Positions 11,638 through 19,926 of a stretch of 64,000 nt of DNA are shown in pieces. The stretch comes from Mycobacterium sp. BK086 (lineage in GTDB: Bacteria > Actinomycetota > Actinomycetes > Mycobacteriales > Mycobacteriaceae): positions 620,001-684,000 of the forward strand of contig SNWL01000004.1 in the NCBI GenBank assembly GCA_004362315.1, read 5' to 3'. The notes beneath the pieces are model-generated. The model was not told the origin of the DNA. It saw nothing but the letters and a program-made list of their open reading frames with translations, and searched no databases. The first letter of the stretch is position 1. Every line of letters begins with the position of its first letter. The translations under genes and the position numbers were made by a program.

Positions 11638-11680
11638 AGCGGCGGCGCCCTGAGGGGTCGCCGCCGCTTCTTTGTGTTGT
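11638..11680 (+). terminator. Rho-independent-type terminator of lpqH
   Basis: A perfect 10-bp stem (AGCGGCGGCG at 11638-11647, CGCCGCCGCT at 11659-11668) encloses an 11-base loop and is followed by the T-rich TCTTTGTGTTGT. It lies 16 bases after the lpqH stop and just before the stop of the convergent WS/DGAT gene, so it may serve both directions. Confidence 0.8.
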
Positions 11681-13038
11681 CAGACCCCGACCGCCTTCTC
11701 GAGCGCGGCCAGCGAGTCTTCGAGCTGTCCCAGCAGCCGCTGCAGGTGCGGGATGCTGCGCCGGCAGCCGACCAGCCCGAAGTCGAGGTTGTCGGCATTG
11801 TTGGACAGCGTGATGTTGAGGGCCTGACCGTCGAGCGCGATCGACAGCGGATAGTTGCCGTCCAGGCGCGCGCCGCGCCAGTACAGCGGTTCGCGGGCGC
11901 CCGGCACGTTGGAGATCACGATGTTGAAGGGCGGCGACGCGGCGGCCGCGAGCGCGGGGATCAGTGTCAGGGCCAGCGGCGCGACATTGAACGCCGACAG
12001 GGCCAGCTGCTGCAGCCTGGGGAGCTGTTGGAACACTTCCTTGTTGCCGGTGATCGAGTCGTGGATGATCTCGAGGCGCTGGGCGGGATCACTGACATCG
12101 GTGGCCAGACTGCACAGGATGCTGCCGACCTGATTGCCGCTGGAGTGGTCGTCCTCGGAGCGCAGGTTGACCGGGACCATGGCGATCAGCGGCCGGTCGG
12201 GCAACGCATCCTGCTCGATCAAGTAGGCGCGCAGGGCGCCCGCGCACATCGCCAGGACGACGTCGTTGAGGGTGACGCCGGCGGCGTCCTTGATCGCGAC
12301 GAAGCGTTTGATCGGCCAGGATTGCGCCGCGACGCGGCGGGCACCGCCGATGGCGACGTTGAACATCGTCTTGGGCGCCCCGAACGGCAATGTCAGCTGC
12401 TGTTCCAGCAGCGCGGCACGGGTCACCGTCAACGCCGAGGGGGCCAAGCCGGCGACGGTTCCGGCCGCTTGCCTGAGTTGGCTCACCGGCGACAGACTGC
12501 GCCTTTCTTTCGTGCGCTGGCGTGGGCCGAGGCTGTACGGCGCCCGCACCTCGGTGTCTTGCGGATCCAGCGACAGCGATCGGCGCATCAGCTTCATCGC
12601 CGAGACGCCGTCGAGCAGGGCGTGGTGGACCTTGGTGTAGACCGCGACCCGGCCGTCGTTGAGGCCTTCGACCAGGTGGGTTTCCCACAGCGGCCGGTGC
12701 CGGTCGAGCAGGGTGCCGTGCAACCGCGACGTCAGCTCGAGCAGTTCGCGCACCCGCCCCGGCGAGGGCAGGGCCGAGCGGCGCAGGTGGTACTCGAGGT
12801 CGATGTCGTTGTCGAAGGACCAGGCAAGGTTGGCGATGCCGCCGAGCAGCTCACCGGGATGCTTGCGGAACGTCGGCTGCACATCGCCATAGGTGAGCAT
12901 CTCGGCATAGATCTCGGCCAGGAATTCCGGGCCGGCACCTTCGGGCAGCTCGAACAGTTGCAGGCCGCCGACGTGCATGGGATGTTCGCGCGACTCGGCG
13001 AGCAAGAACATCGAGTCGGTGGGCGAAATCAGCTCCAT
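11680..13038 (-). CDS. Wax ester synthase / diacylglycerol acyltransferase (WS/DGAT)
   Basis: A 452-residue acyltransferase making triacylglycerol or wax esters from acyl-CoA. The catalytic HHxxxDG motif is H138-H139-A-L-L-D143-G144. The conserved start LISPTDSMFLLAESREHPMHVG and the C-terminal PFNIVISNVPGAREPLYWRGA both fit the WS/DGAT family (about 450-470 residues). The ATG has a GAGG-type ribosome site (CGAGGACC region on the minus strand). Mycobacteria carry many paralogues (tgs genes); which one this corresponds to cannot be said. It is convergent with lpqH. Confidence 0.93.
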   Translation of the reverse strand: MELISPTDSMFLLAESREHPMHVGGLQLFELPEGAGPEFLAEIYAEMLTYGDVQPTFRKHPGELLGGIANLAWSFDNDIDLEYHLRRSALPSPGRVRELLELTSRLHGTLLDRHRPLWETHLVEGLNDGRVAVYTKVHHALLDGVSAMKLMRRSLSLDPQDTEVRAPYSLGPRQRTKERRSLSPVSQLRQAAGTVAGLAPSALTVTRAALLEQQLTLPFGAPKTMFNVAIGGARRVAAQSWPIKRFVAIKDAAGVTLNDVVLAMCAGALRAYLIEQDALPDRPLIAMVPVNLRSEDDHSSGNQVGSILCSLATDVSDPAQRLEIIHDSITGNKEVFQQLPRLQQLALSAFNVAPLALTLIPALAAAASPPFNIVISNVPGAREPLYWRGARLDGNYPLSIALDGQALNITLSNNADNLDFGLVGCRRSIPHLQRLLGQLEDSLAALEKAVGV

Positions 13039-13115
13039 CGAGGACCTCCGCGTCGGTTTTACCCCGTGTGCCCATTACACCCGGTTGTCACACGACGCGA
13101 CGCGTCCTCGCCGGA

Positions 13116-13397
13116 TCAGCGGTGGCCGCCGCCTCCGCCGCCCCCGCTGCTGTGGGTGCCGCCGCCGTTGAAGCCCGGCTCGGCCACCTCGGCCTCGGTG
13201 AGCTGATCGCTGGTGTCGGGGATGACGGTCGGGGCGCAGTTCATCGAGAAGCTGTCCTCGGTGTCGCTGTCCTGGCACTGCGCACTCACCCGGGGCGCGG
13301 GGGTGGCGCCGAACGCCGCAGCCGCCGGGGCCGCCGCGATCACCAATCCGATTGCGGCATAGAGCATCCGGCGTCGACCGGTCGAAGCGGTTGTCAT
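13116..13397 (-). CDS. Small secreted protein with glycine-rich tail
   Basis: Read from ATG 13397 the protein is 93 residues; the GTG six bases upstream sits too close to the GGGGG ribosome site. It has an Arg-rich N-region, a hydrophobic helix (MLYAAIGLVIAAAPAAAAF) and an Ala-rich cleavage region. The short mature part has two cysteines (QCQDSD, NCAP) and ends in a run of glycines and HR. Small proteins of this shape are common in mycobacteria, but no function is known to me. The 42 bases upstream of its start region hold no other gene. Confidence 0.7.
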   Translation of the reverse strand: MTTASTGRRRMLYAAIGLVIAAAPAAAAFGATPAPRVSAQCQDSDTEDSFSMNCAPTVIPDTSDQLTEAEVAEPGFNGGGTHSSGGGGGGGHR

Positions 13398-13515
13398 GAT
13401 CACGTACCCCCTGGTCTACGGCGCTGCGTCTCCAAAGCGCCAGGGTAGGTGAGGTTCCTGGGAATCGCGGCGCGCCGCCGCCGATTCACAGCAGTCACGC
13501 AGGACGGCAGCCCGT

Positions 13516-14292
13516 CTACCGCGTGCGAGCGCGCCGATGGCCGGTCGATTGATGAGGAGCCGCCGAGCTATCGGACTTGGTGCTTACCGCGCCGGTGCGT
13601 ACTCGTCGTTCGACCGATCGGCCACTTGCCGCGGCAGGACGGCCGCCGTTGGTGTTGTTGATGCCGCCGTCGGCGACTTTGTTGTTTCCCAACGCCGCGG
13701 AGAACTGGAGGATGGTGGGAGCGTATCCGGCGTACGAGTTGCTGCCATTGCCTACCGTGATCGCCAGGTTGACTCCCAGCGGCTCCGAGTTGAATGGGTA
13801 GCCATTGCCGGCGAATGCGATGTTGCCTGCGCCGAAGGAGTACGCCGCGTTGAGGATTCCATCGGCTTCAGCAACGGTGTCCCAGGTACCCGCTACGAGG
13901 CCATAGGTGGGCGCGCCCAAGTTGTAGCCGGGGATGCCGGCCGCGACCGCGGTGTTGAAGTAGCCCTGGGCCGTCGCACCGGTCTCCACGCCAATACTCG
14001 TGGCGACGTTTCCAACCCCGACCGCGTAGGCGATCAGTTCACTTGCGGACCTGCCGCTACCGACGGCTATCGCGACGTTCAAACCGCCGCTCGCGGTAGC
14101 CGACACGTATGAACCCAGGCCAATGGCCAGGTCGCCGAATTGGGTTGTGGTGCACCCTTTCCCAAGACTGAACAGGCCGCTGAACGACACGCAGTCCGCG
14201 CGCGCGTCCCCGGCGGCACCCACGCCCACCGAGGCCAGCGAGATGGACATCAATCCTGCGAACAGACTGCGACTCATGACATGTGCATTCAT
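13516..14292 (-). CDS. Secreted repeat protein with YadA-head-like GxxAxAxG pattern
   Basis: This 258-residue protein has a signal peptide (SLFAGLMSISLASVGVGAAGDARA) followed by CVSFSGLFSLGKGC. Residues about 50-215 repeat short units such as GDLAIGLGSYVS, NVAIAVGSG, AYAVGVGNVATSIG and NTAVAAGIPG. Units of about 14-16 residues with Gly-x-x-Ala-x-Ala-x-Gly spacing recall the left-handed beta-roll of trimeric adhesin heads. From about residue 218 the sequence changes abruptly to an Arg-rich, non-repetitive tail, which could be a frameshifted 3' end. An internal ATG at 14277 is an alternative start. Function unknown; surface exposure is inferred. Confidence 0.72.
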   Translation of the reverse strand: MNAHVMSRSLFAGLMSISLASVGVGAAGDARADCVSFSGLFSLGKGCTTTQFGDLAIGLGSYVSATASGGLNVAIAVGSGRSASELIAYAVGVGNVATSIGVETGATAQGYFNTAVAAGIPGYNLGAPTYGLVAGTWDTVAEADGILNAAYSFGAGNIAFAGNGYPFNSEPLGVNLAITVGNGSNSYAGYAPTILQFSAALGNNKVADGGINNTNGGRPAAASGRSVERRVRTGAVSTKSDSSAAPHQSTGHRRARTR

Positions 14293-14360
14293 GTCACGAA
14301 CGTATGCAGCGGTAGTCCGGCCACCATGAGTAATCGACTACTGCACTTTGGTCGGAGAGG

Positions 14361-15794
14361 CTAGGCGACCGGCGTCACCGTCGCGGTCGACACGACGACG
14401 ATGCTGTTCCCGCTGCTCACGTACAGCCGGGACCCGTCGGGGCTGAGTGTCATCGTCCGCACGTTGACAGCATCGATCGTTCCGATGATCGTGTTGGTGG
14501 CGGTGTCCATGACCGCGATTCCGGGACTATTGGCGAACCCTATGTAGACCCGCGTTCCATCCGGGCTGAAGACGACGCCCGTAGGTATGTGCTTCACGTT
14601 GATGTTTTGAATGACTTTGTTTGTCGCGGTGTCGACGACACGGATCATTCCCCACGTCTTGGTGCGAAACGGGGGGTCCATCTCGGATTCGGATTCTCTG
14701 TCACCGACGTAGAGGCGAGTGCCGTCAGGGTTGAGTGTCAGGCTCAACTTGTCCCCCTGTAGTACGACGGTGCCCGGGTACGGGATGACGTCGAGGGTGA
14801 CGAGTTGGACGTTGTATGTGCCGTTGACGTAGGCGTGGAAGCCGTCATTGGTGACGGTAATCAGGTTTCTGTCGAAGGTGGACCCGGTGGTGAACGACTT
14901 GACCCGTGTGTTGGTGCCGAGGTCCCAGAGAGTGACGCCTTGTTCCTCGAATGGACGACTGACCCAGAGGAAATTGCCGTCTGGGCTGATGTCGATGGCC
15001 TGCGCACCAGCTTTCAGCTCGGCGGTGACGGTGCCCGTCGTGGTGTCCACCACCGCGACCCGGCCCCCATTCTTGAGAACATAGAGGCGCTTGCCATCGG
15101 GGCTGATTGCCAGCTGCGCGTCATGCAGCACGTCGCCGATGTTGGAATCTCGGGGAATCTTGATGGTTTTCGTGATCGTGTTGGTAGCGGTGTCGATCAC
15201 CGCGACGTACCCGTCCTTGAGGTAGTGCGTGCCGGGGGTGGTGGTGGTGTAGGCGGTCTTGCCGTCGGGACTCAGCACCACATCACCCGGCTTGTAGACC
15301 ACGACGGTGCCGATGACGGCCGGTGGGGTGGACGGCGTCCCACCAGTACCGGTTCTCGGCGAGCCGCCCTGCGGATCAGGGCCATCGTTGGCGGCCAGCG
15401 TCTGCCCCAATCGACGCAGCGCAGTCACGAACCCGTCGAGCAGAGCGCGGACCTGAGGGGGCGGCGCGGGAAGAGTGATGCGGGCCGAACTCACCTCTGC
15501 CACAGGGATTTTGACGGTCCGAGCGCTGACGGTTTGGACCGTTGCGGCCGCCGGCACCTTGGCGACGGCATTGCGCGGCCCCGCGACCGCTGATCGCGGC
15601 TTCGCCGTCGCCTTCGCAGGCCCCGCTGATGCGGAGGTCTTGGACCCGGCCGAGGAGTCGGCGCTCGGTTCCGCGTGCGCGACTGCCTGCCCGGTCACGA
15701 GCGCGGTACCGAACCCGACCGTGAAGGCGACCCCCACCCAGAACGGCATCTGTCGCAAGCGTGCGCGATCGACTGTAGGCACGAACTCGGCCAT
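14361..15794 (-). CDS. Secreted YVTN/40-residue-repeat beta-propeller protein
   Basis: The protein has 477 residues: a signal sequence (about 15-42), an Ala/Ser/Thr/Lys/Pro-rich linker (about 43-105), and a short amphipathic helix (VRALLDGFVTALRRLGQTLA, about 113-132). From about 160 to the end it forms a beta-propeller with repeated LSPDGKTAYT..VAVIDTATNTI units of the YVTN type. At least six blades can be traced through the recurring SPDG and D-T-A-T-N motifs. Such propellers bind partners outside the cell and rarely have enzymatic activity. No neighbour suggests a role. The linker and helix recur in the unrelated phosphoesterase at 35671. Confidence 0.85.
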   Translation of the reverse strand: MAEFVPTVDRARLRQMPFWVGVAFTVGFGTALVTGQAVAHAEPSADSSAGSKTSASAGPAKATAKPRSAVAGPRNAVAKVPAAATVQTVSARTVKIPVAEVSSARITLPAPPPQVRALLDGFVTALRRLGQTLAANDGPDPQGGSPRTGTGGTPSTPPAVIGTVVVYKPGDVVLSPDGKTAYTTTTPGTHYLKDGYVAVIDTATNTITKTIKIPRDSNIGDVLHDAQLAISPDGKRLYVLKNGGRVAVVDTTTGTVTAELKAGAQAIDISPDGNFLWVSRPFEEQGVTLWDLGTNTRVKSFTTGSTFDRNLITVTNDGFHAYVNGTYNVQLVTLDVIPYPGTVVLQGDKLSLTLNPDGTRLYVGDRESESEMDPPFRTKTWGMIRVVDTATNKVIQNINVKHIPTGVVFSPDGTRVYIGFANSPGIAVMDTATNTIIGTIDAVNVRTMTLSPDGSRLYVSSGNSIVVVSTATVTPVA

Positions 15795-16109
15795 CGTGGG
15801 TCCTCACCACTCATTGAGCAATCTGACGTAGCAAACATCTGTTTCTACCAGACCGATGTCCAGAATGTCAGGTGAAATCTTCGTTTCATATGGTGAAGGC
15901 CGTTCGGCGGGTCGCTCTAGAGCTCCCCACACCCCCATTGCAGCGCTCCGAGCTATCTAGCGACGCGCCAAGCTACGTACTCACCGCACGAGAGAACAAA
16001 CGGTCACCACCGGGCTCAACATGTCTACGTACTGATGACGCTCGATGATTTCGCGGGTGGTGAAGCCTCGATTTGCCGTTGGCTTCCGAGTAGTCCACGC
16101 GGATGGCGC
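15795..16109. other. Gene-free stretch with an imperfect inverted repeat
   Basis: These 315 bases contain no convincing coding frame. The only structure seen is an imperfect 14-base inverted repeat: 15912-15925 pairs mostly with 15950-15963 around a 24-base spacer. It lies downstream of the membrane protein gene at 16110 and upstream of the propeller gene, so it could be a weak terminator or a promoter element. Confidence 0.4.
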
Positions 16110-16382
16110 TCATGTCACAAACACAATGAGCATGTACAAGCTGACGAGAATTGGTAGTACAGGTGCGAGCCAGAACGCCATCGCCTTGGCAGGCTGCTTG
16201 TTTTGCACGGCCGAGACAAATGAGGCCGCGGTCAGGACAGCCAAGAGGATGGCGACCGAAATCGCCCAGTACCGAACGGGTGTCGTCGCGAGAACGATCG
16301 CGGTTCCACCAAGCCAGACCAGGTAACCGAGTGCAAGCCCGACGACCGCGGAGAGCGCAGTGCGTAGCGGATTGGTTGGCAT
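16110..16382 (-). CDS. Small three-helix membrane protein, unknown function
   Basis: The 90-residue product has three hydrophobic segments at about 8-32, 38-61 and 68-89, separated by short charged loops (TTPVRYW, QNKQPAK). The hydrophobic pattern is coherent, and the opposite strand gives only a charged, low-complexity reading, so this strand is preferred. No family is recognised. It sits between the propeller gene and a Cys-rich secreted protein in a patch of poorly characterised genes next to tRNA-Ser. Confidence 0.6.
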   Translation of the reverse strand: MPTNPLRTALSAVVGLALGYLVWLGGTAIVLATTPVRYWAISVAILLAVLTAASFVSAVQNKQPAKAMAFWLAPVLPILVSLYMLIVFVT

Positions 16383-16458
16383 CAGACGTAATTCGTGTCC
16401 AGCGAACCCACGACTACGAGTCTAGGTACAGCCCTCCGACGGACAAGTCACCCAGACA

Positions 16459-16899
16459 TCAGCCGACTGTCGCGACACCCTTGGTCGAGATCATGAAGCC
16501 GCGGCCGCCCGCGGCAGTGCAGGTGACGCCGCTCTCTTCAGACAGACACTTGAACGGTCCCAGCGCCATCGTCTGACCGTAGGCAAGATCGGGAATGCCC
16601 AGCGGCGGATCGCCAAGACACGTTGGGCCCGCACATGTCTGGAATGCGCCCTTGTTGTCCATCTGCACCGATTGGGCCGGGTCGCCGGTCTTGCAGTACA
16701 CCCCATCCTGCCCAACTCGGCCGCCGGTATTGATCTCGCAATCGATGTTGTGCGTCGGCGAATAGAACCCGCAATATTGGCCCACCGTCGTGCATACCGA
16801 ATCATCGGCCGCGGCCTGCGGCACTCCGGTGATCCATCCGGTAAGACCAATTCCCCACGCCGCTGCAATTACCAGAGTCCGGTTATTTTTCCCCACCAT
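16459..16899 (-). CDS. Cysteine-rich secreted protein (DUF6636-like)
   Basis: From the ATG at 16899 the product is 146 residues; a TTG at 16926 in the same frame is less likely. A signal peptide (about 1-32, ending PQAAADD) precedes a domain with eight cysteines in an alternating pattern (VCTTVGQYCGF, IDCEI, VYCKTG, QTCAGPTCLGD, FKCLSEE, VTCTAAG), probably disulfide-bonded outside the cell. The SPTHNIDCEI and GVTCTAAGGRGF stretches resemble the mycobacterial DUF6636 family, where the name gives no function. No operon partner is evident. Confidence 0.75.
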   Translation of the reverse strand: MVGKNNRTLVIAAAWGIGLTGWITGVPQAAADDSVCTTVGQYCGFYSPTHNIDCEINTGGRVGQDGVYCKTGDPAQSVQMDNKGAFQTCAGPTCLGDPPLGIPDLAYGQTMALGPFKCLSEESGVTCTAAGGRGFMISTKGVATVG

Positions 16900-16948
16900 G
16901 CCTACAACTCTCACCGAGAGAGCCAAAATGCGCGCGTGATTCGGCGAA

Positions 16949-17167
16949 CTACGAGCCGCCGGCCCGCCACGTCACCTCAATGTCGTCGCCGCCGAGGGTG
17001 ACCAACGCCTGTGTGACACCATCGGCATCGGCGAATTCCACCTCGTACGCCGAGGGAAGACCCGCATCGCGATACACCATCACCACCGTGCCCTGGGCAC
17101 CCACAGGAAGGTCGTGTTCCGGCAGCGGTCGGAGCAGCCGGACGCCGTCGTACTCCTGAGGCCTCAC
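16949..17167 (-). CDS. DUF4926 domain protein
   Basis: The 72-residue reading from GTG 17167 (ribosome site GGGAGA, about 9 bases upstream) matches the compact DUF4926 fold: EYDGVRLLRPLPEHDLPVG, then GTVVMVYRD, then YEVEFADADG and ALVTL. This small SH3-like barrel is found in many bacteria, sometimes near toxin-antitoxin or tRNA genes; its role is unknown. The coding start lies just beyond the presumed terminator of the tRNA-Ser gene, so it may be read through from that promoter. Confidence 0.75.
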   Translation of the reverse strand: MRPQEYDGVRLLRPLPEHDLPVGAQGTVVMVYRDAGLPSAYEVEFADADGVTQALVTLGGDDIEVTWRAGGS

Positions 17168-17185
17168 CGGTCGGACTCTCCCACG

Positions 17186-17220
17186 AAAAAGCCCTGAACC
17201 CAATTCAGGTCCAGGGGCTT
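17186..17220 (-). terminator. Hairpin terminator after tRNA-Ser(CGA)
   Basis: On the minus strand CCTGAA and TTCAGG (17204-17209 and 17193-17198) pair around a five-base loop and are followed by GCTTTTT. Flanking AAGCCC and GGGCTT can extend the pairing with a bulge. It begins five bases after the tRNA-Ser 3' end, the usual place for its terminator. Confidence 0.65.
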
Positions 17221-17224
17221 ATGG

Positions 17225-17312
17225 CGGTGGCGGAGGGATTTGAACCCTCGGACGGGGGTTACCCGTCACACGCTTTCGAGGCGTGCTCCTTAGGCCGCTC
17301 GGACACGCCACC
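17225..17312 (-). tRNA. serT: tRNA-Ser (anticodon CGA)
   Basis: The 88-base class II tRNA begins GGTGGCGTG and its acceptor stem closes with CGCCACC plus discriminator G. The anticodon loop CTCGAAA gives CGA. A long variable arm and the T-arm GGTTCAAATCC are visible. CCA is not encoded. Gene symbol is tentative. Confidence 0.93.
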
Positions 17313-17340
17313 GTCGAAGAGCTTACGGGTCGCAGCCGGG

Positions 17341-17805
17341 CTAACCCAAATCGCGCTGACGGGCGAAAAACCCCTCCAGCAGCGCGGCGCACTCGTCGGC
17401 CAGCACTCCCCCGCGCACCTCGGGCCGATGCGTCAGCCGCCGGTCACGCACCACGTCCCACAGTGAGCCTGCCGCACCGGTTTTGGGCTCCCACGCCCCG
17501 AACACCACCCGCGCCACCCGCGCCATCACCAAGGCACCCGCGCACATCGTGCACGGCTCGACGGTCACCGCCAGCGTCGTCCCCTCCAGCCGCCACCCGT
17601 CGCCGTACACCTGGGCCGCCGCCCGCAGGGCCAGGATCTCGGCGTGCGCGGTCGGGTCACCCAGCTGTTCGCGGGCATTGGCCGCTCGGGCCAGCTCAGT
17701 GCCATCGGGACCGAACACCACCGCACCGATCGGCACGTCCTCGTCGCCAGCCAGTCCGGCAGCAGAAATCGCCGCGCGAATCAGCTCAGAATCAGAGGAG
17801 CTCAC
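17341..17805 (-). CDS. tadA: tRNA-specific adenosine deaminase
   Basis: The 154-residue cytidine-deaminase-fold enzyme converts A34 to inosine in tRNA-Arg(ACG), which this window also encodes at 55372. Zinc and catalytic motifs are complete: HAE (THAEILAL, about 53-55) and PCTMCAGAL (about 84-92). The start is GTG at 17805, overlapping the stop of the upstream partner gene as GTGA, so translation is coupled. Corresponds to Rv3752c by order. Confidence 0.94.
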   Translation of the reverse strand: MSSSDSELIRAAISAAGLAGDEDVPIGAVVFGPDGTELARAANAREQLGDPTAHAEILALRAAAQVYGDGWRLEGTTLAVTVEPCTMCAGALVMARVARVVFGAWEPKTGAAGSLWDVVRDRRLTHRPEVRGGVLADECAALLEGFFARQRDLG

Positions 17806-18320
17806 CGATCGAGGCGGTCGAGCACTGCTGCCAGTTCGTCGGCAAAACCCATCTCCCGGGCGATCCGGCCGAGCTGTTCATCGGCATACAGATCGGTCTC
17901 GTCGAGAATCACGCTGAGCACCGGCTCGGGCAGTCCGATATCGGCCAGCACGCCCAGATCACCCTCTTCAAAGGGGTCGGCATCCTCGAGGTCTTCGGGG
18001 GAAATGTCGGCGTCCAACGTCTCCAGCGCCTCGGCCGCGATGTCGTAATCGAGCGCCGCCGTCGCGTCCGACAGCAGCAGCCGGGTACCTGCCGGAGCGG
18101 GCCGAACGATCAGGAAGAACTCGTCGTCGATGTCCAAGAGCCCGAATACCGCACCGGCGCTGCGCAGTTCTCGCAACTCCGTCTCGGCAGCGCTCAGGCT
18201 GGTCAGCACCTTCGTACTCATGGCCGAGCAACGCCACTTGCCGTCCTCGCGAACCACGGCCACGGCGAAGCCGTCCGGGGTGTCCGACCCCGGGCTGTTC
18301 TGCGCCCGCTGTGCTTCCAT
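17802..18320 (-). CDS. tRNA adenosine deaminase-associated protein (TIGR03941-like)
   Basis: From the ATG at 18320 the protein is 172 residues; longer readings add an unlike N-terminus. It is acidic, with DGFAVAVVREDGKW, TKVLTSLSAAETELRELRSAG, an FGLLDIDDEFFLIVRPAPAG core and an Asp/Glu-rich segment (SPEDLEDADPFEEGD). This family is found next to tadA in actinobacteria and overlaps it here by four bases. The contribution to tRNA editing is not known to me. Confidence 0.85.
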   Translation of the reverse strand: MEAQRAQNSPGSDTPDGFAVAVVREDGKWRCSAMSTKVLTSLSAAETELRELRSAGAVFGLLDIDDEFFLIVRPAPAGTRLLLSDATAALDYDIAAEALETLDADISPEDLEDADPFEEGDLGVLADIGLPEPVLSVILDETDLYADEQLGRIAREMGFADELAAVLDRLDR

Positions 18321-18383
18321 GGGCGCATACGCTAGTCGCTGATCAGGCCTTTTGACCAGGTACCCATCGGTTGTGCCGCGGAG

Positions 18384-19358
18384 ATGTGCCAACCTGGACA
18401 GGTGACGAAGACACCCGTGTGCGTCCTCGGGCTTGGGCTGATCGGCGGGTCGCTGTTGCGCGCGGCGGTCGCCGCCGGCCGCGAAGCGTTCGGCTACAAC
18501 CGGTCCGTCGAGGGCGCCCAGGGTGCCCGATTCGACGGCTTCGCCGCCACCACCGACCTCACCGAAGCCCTGCAGTGGGCCGCCGACCGTGACGCGCTGA
18601 TCGTGCTCGCCGTCCCCATGCCCGCGGTCTCCCTCCTACTCGGCCACATCAAGGACGTCGCTGCCGACTGTCCGCTGACCGACGTCATCAGCGTCAAGGG
18701 CGCTGTCCTGGACGAAGTCCGCAAGGCCGGCCTGCTCGACCGCTACGTCGGCGGCCACCCGATGGCCGGCACCGCACACTCGGGCTGGTCCGCGGGCGAC
18801 GCGGGACTGTTCACCGGCGCAGCGTGGGTCCTCGGGGTCGACGAACACGTCGACGCGAAGGTGTGGGCGCAGGCCATGGATCTGGCCCTGGATTGCCATG
18901 CCGTCGTGGTCCCCGCCAAGTCCGACGAGCATGACGCCGCCGCGGCGAGCATCTCGCATCTGCCGCATCTGCTGGCCGAAGCGCTGGCCGTGACGGCCGC
19001 CGAGGTGCCGCTGTCGTTCGCGCTGGCCGCCGGCTCGTTCCGCGACGGCACCCGGGTCGCGGCCACCGCCCCCGACCTGGTTCGGGCGATGTGCGAGGCC
19101 AACGCCGACCAACTGCTGCCGGCTCTGGACCGTGCGATGGAGCTGCTGACCAAGGCCCGTGATTCGTTGGCGCAGAAGGGTTCGGTGGCCGAACTGGTCG
19201 AGGGCGGCCACGCTGCGCGCACCCGCTACGACAGCTTCTCGCGCCCGCAGATCGTGACCATCGCCATCGGCGAGGAGAACTGGCGTGAAGAACTGGCCGC
19301 CGCCGGTCGCGCCGGCGGGGTGATCAGATCCGCGCTGCCAATCCTGGGTAGTCGGTGA
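18384..19358 (+). CDS. tyrA: Prephenate dehydrogenase
   Basis: This 324-residue enzyme oxidises prephenate to 4-hydroxyphenylpyruvate with NAD+ in tyrosine synthesis. The Rossmann motif [10 protein letters not shown] lies at about 14-23, VISVKGAV and [12 protein letters not shown] form the prephenate site, and [11 protein letters not shown] with [14 protein letters not shown] follow in the helical domain. A GTG at 18402 is a possible later start. It is divergent from the tadA pair. Its 3' end overlaps the convergent DUF1089 gene by 35 bases. Confidence 0.93.
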   Translation: MCQPGQVTKTPVCVLGLGLIGGSLLRAAVAAGREAFGYNRSVEGAQGARFDGFAATTDLTEALQWAADRDALIVLAVPMPAVSLLLGHIKDVAADCPLTDVISVKGAVLDEVRKAGLLDRYVGGHPMAGTAHSGWSAGDAGLFTGAAWVLGVDEHVDAKVWAQAMDLALDCHAVVVPAKSDEHDAAAASISHLPHLLAEALAVTAAEVPLSFALAAGSFRDGTRVAATAPDLVRAMCEANADQLLPALDRAMELLTKARDSLAQKGSVAELVEGGHAARTRYDSFSRPQIVTIAIGEENWREELAAAGRAGGVIRSALPILGSR

Positions 19359-19926
19359 TGAATCCGTCGGCGTCGACAGTGATCGTGGTCTGGGCGACCG
19401 GCGAGTGCAGCTTGATGCCGTCGCGGCCGTCGGGGCCGACGCTGCTGTAGCTGATCGTCGCCTGGCTCACGGTCAGGTCGGGCAAACTCACGTAGACAAC
19501 CGGCAGGCTCACCGAGTCGGCCCGCCGGTACAGCCCGGTCCGCCGAATCGGCAGCGCGTTGAAGAACGGGCTGAAGACGACATCGACATCGAGCGCGCCC
19601 TCATACGAGGCCCGCGTCTGCCCCTGATGATCGGTGATCAGCCACATGTTCTCCTCGTCTCGGGCGATCGACAGCTGCCGATCCCGTTCGGCGAGAGTCA
19701 CGCTCATGGACAGCCGCTTGGTGGCGCCGGTTTCGTCGGTCACCAGGTCATAGGAGGCGCTGAAGGCGGGGTTCGTCGCGGCAGCCGAGGCGACGATGCG
19801 GCCGTAGGCCTTGATCCGGTTGCCCGATAGCTGGACCCGGGCCGATTCCATCCGCGAATCATCATGTGCGCGCCAGGTCAGGATTGCCGGCCAGGCGCTT
19901 TCTGTCGCGTCGTTGGCTGCACTCAC
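19324..19926 (-). CDS. Glycolipid-binding-fold protein (DUF1089)
   Basis: Read from GTG 19926, the 200-residue protein shows the DUF1089/glycolipid-binding pattern: [19 protein letters not shown], then [21 protein letters not shown], then [20 protein letters not shown] and [18 protein letters not shown]. The GTG overlaps the stop of the permease gene proZ (GTGA), making it the last gene of the osmoprotectant transporter operon. This link is kept in M. tuberculosis order (Rv3755c). No enzymatic residues are obvious. A ligand-binding role is only suggested by the fold name. Confidence 0.85.
   Translation of the reverse strand: MSAANDATESAWPAILTWRAHDDSRMESARVQLSGNRIKAYGRIVASAAATNPAFSASYDLVTDETGATKRLSMSVTLAERDRQLSIARDEENMWLITDHQGQTRASYEGALDVDVVFSPFFNALPIRRTGLYRRADSVSLPVVYVSLPDLTVSQATISYSSVGPDGRDGIKLHSPVAQTTITVDADGFITDYPGLAARI

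Noticed and set aside
13075-13278. Glycine/arginine-rich stretch near 13.1 kb as a PE_PGRS-like gene
   Set aside because: The glycine run is only the tail of the 93-residue secreted protein; no PE domain is present.
16045-16326. Plus-strand reading of 93 codons over the small membrane protein
   Set aside because: The minus strand gives three clean hydrophobic helices; the plus strand product has no recognisable pattern.
17225-17312. tRNA-Ser as a proven phage or island attachment site
   Set aside because: No integrase and no second copy of the tRNA 3' end was seen on the 3' side.
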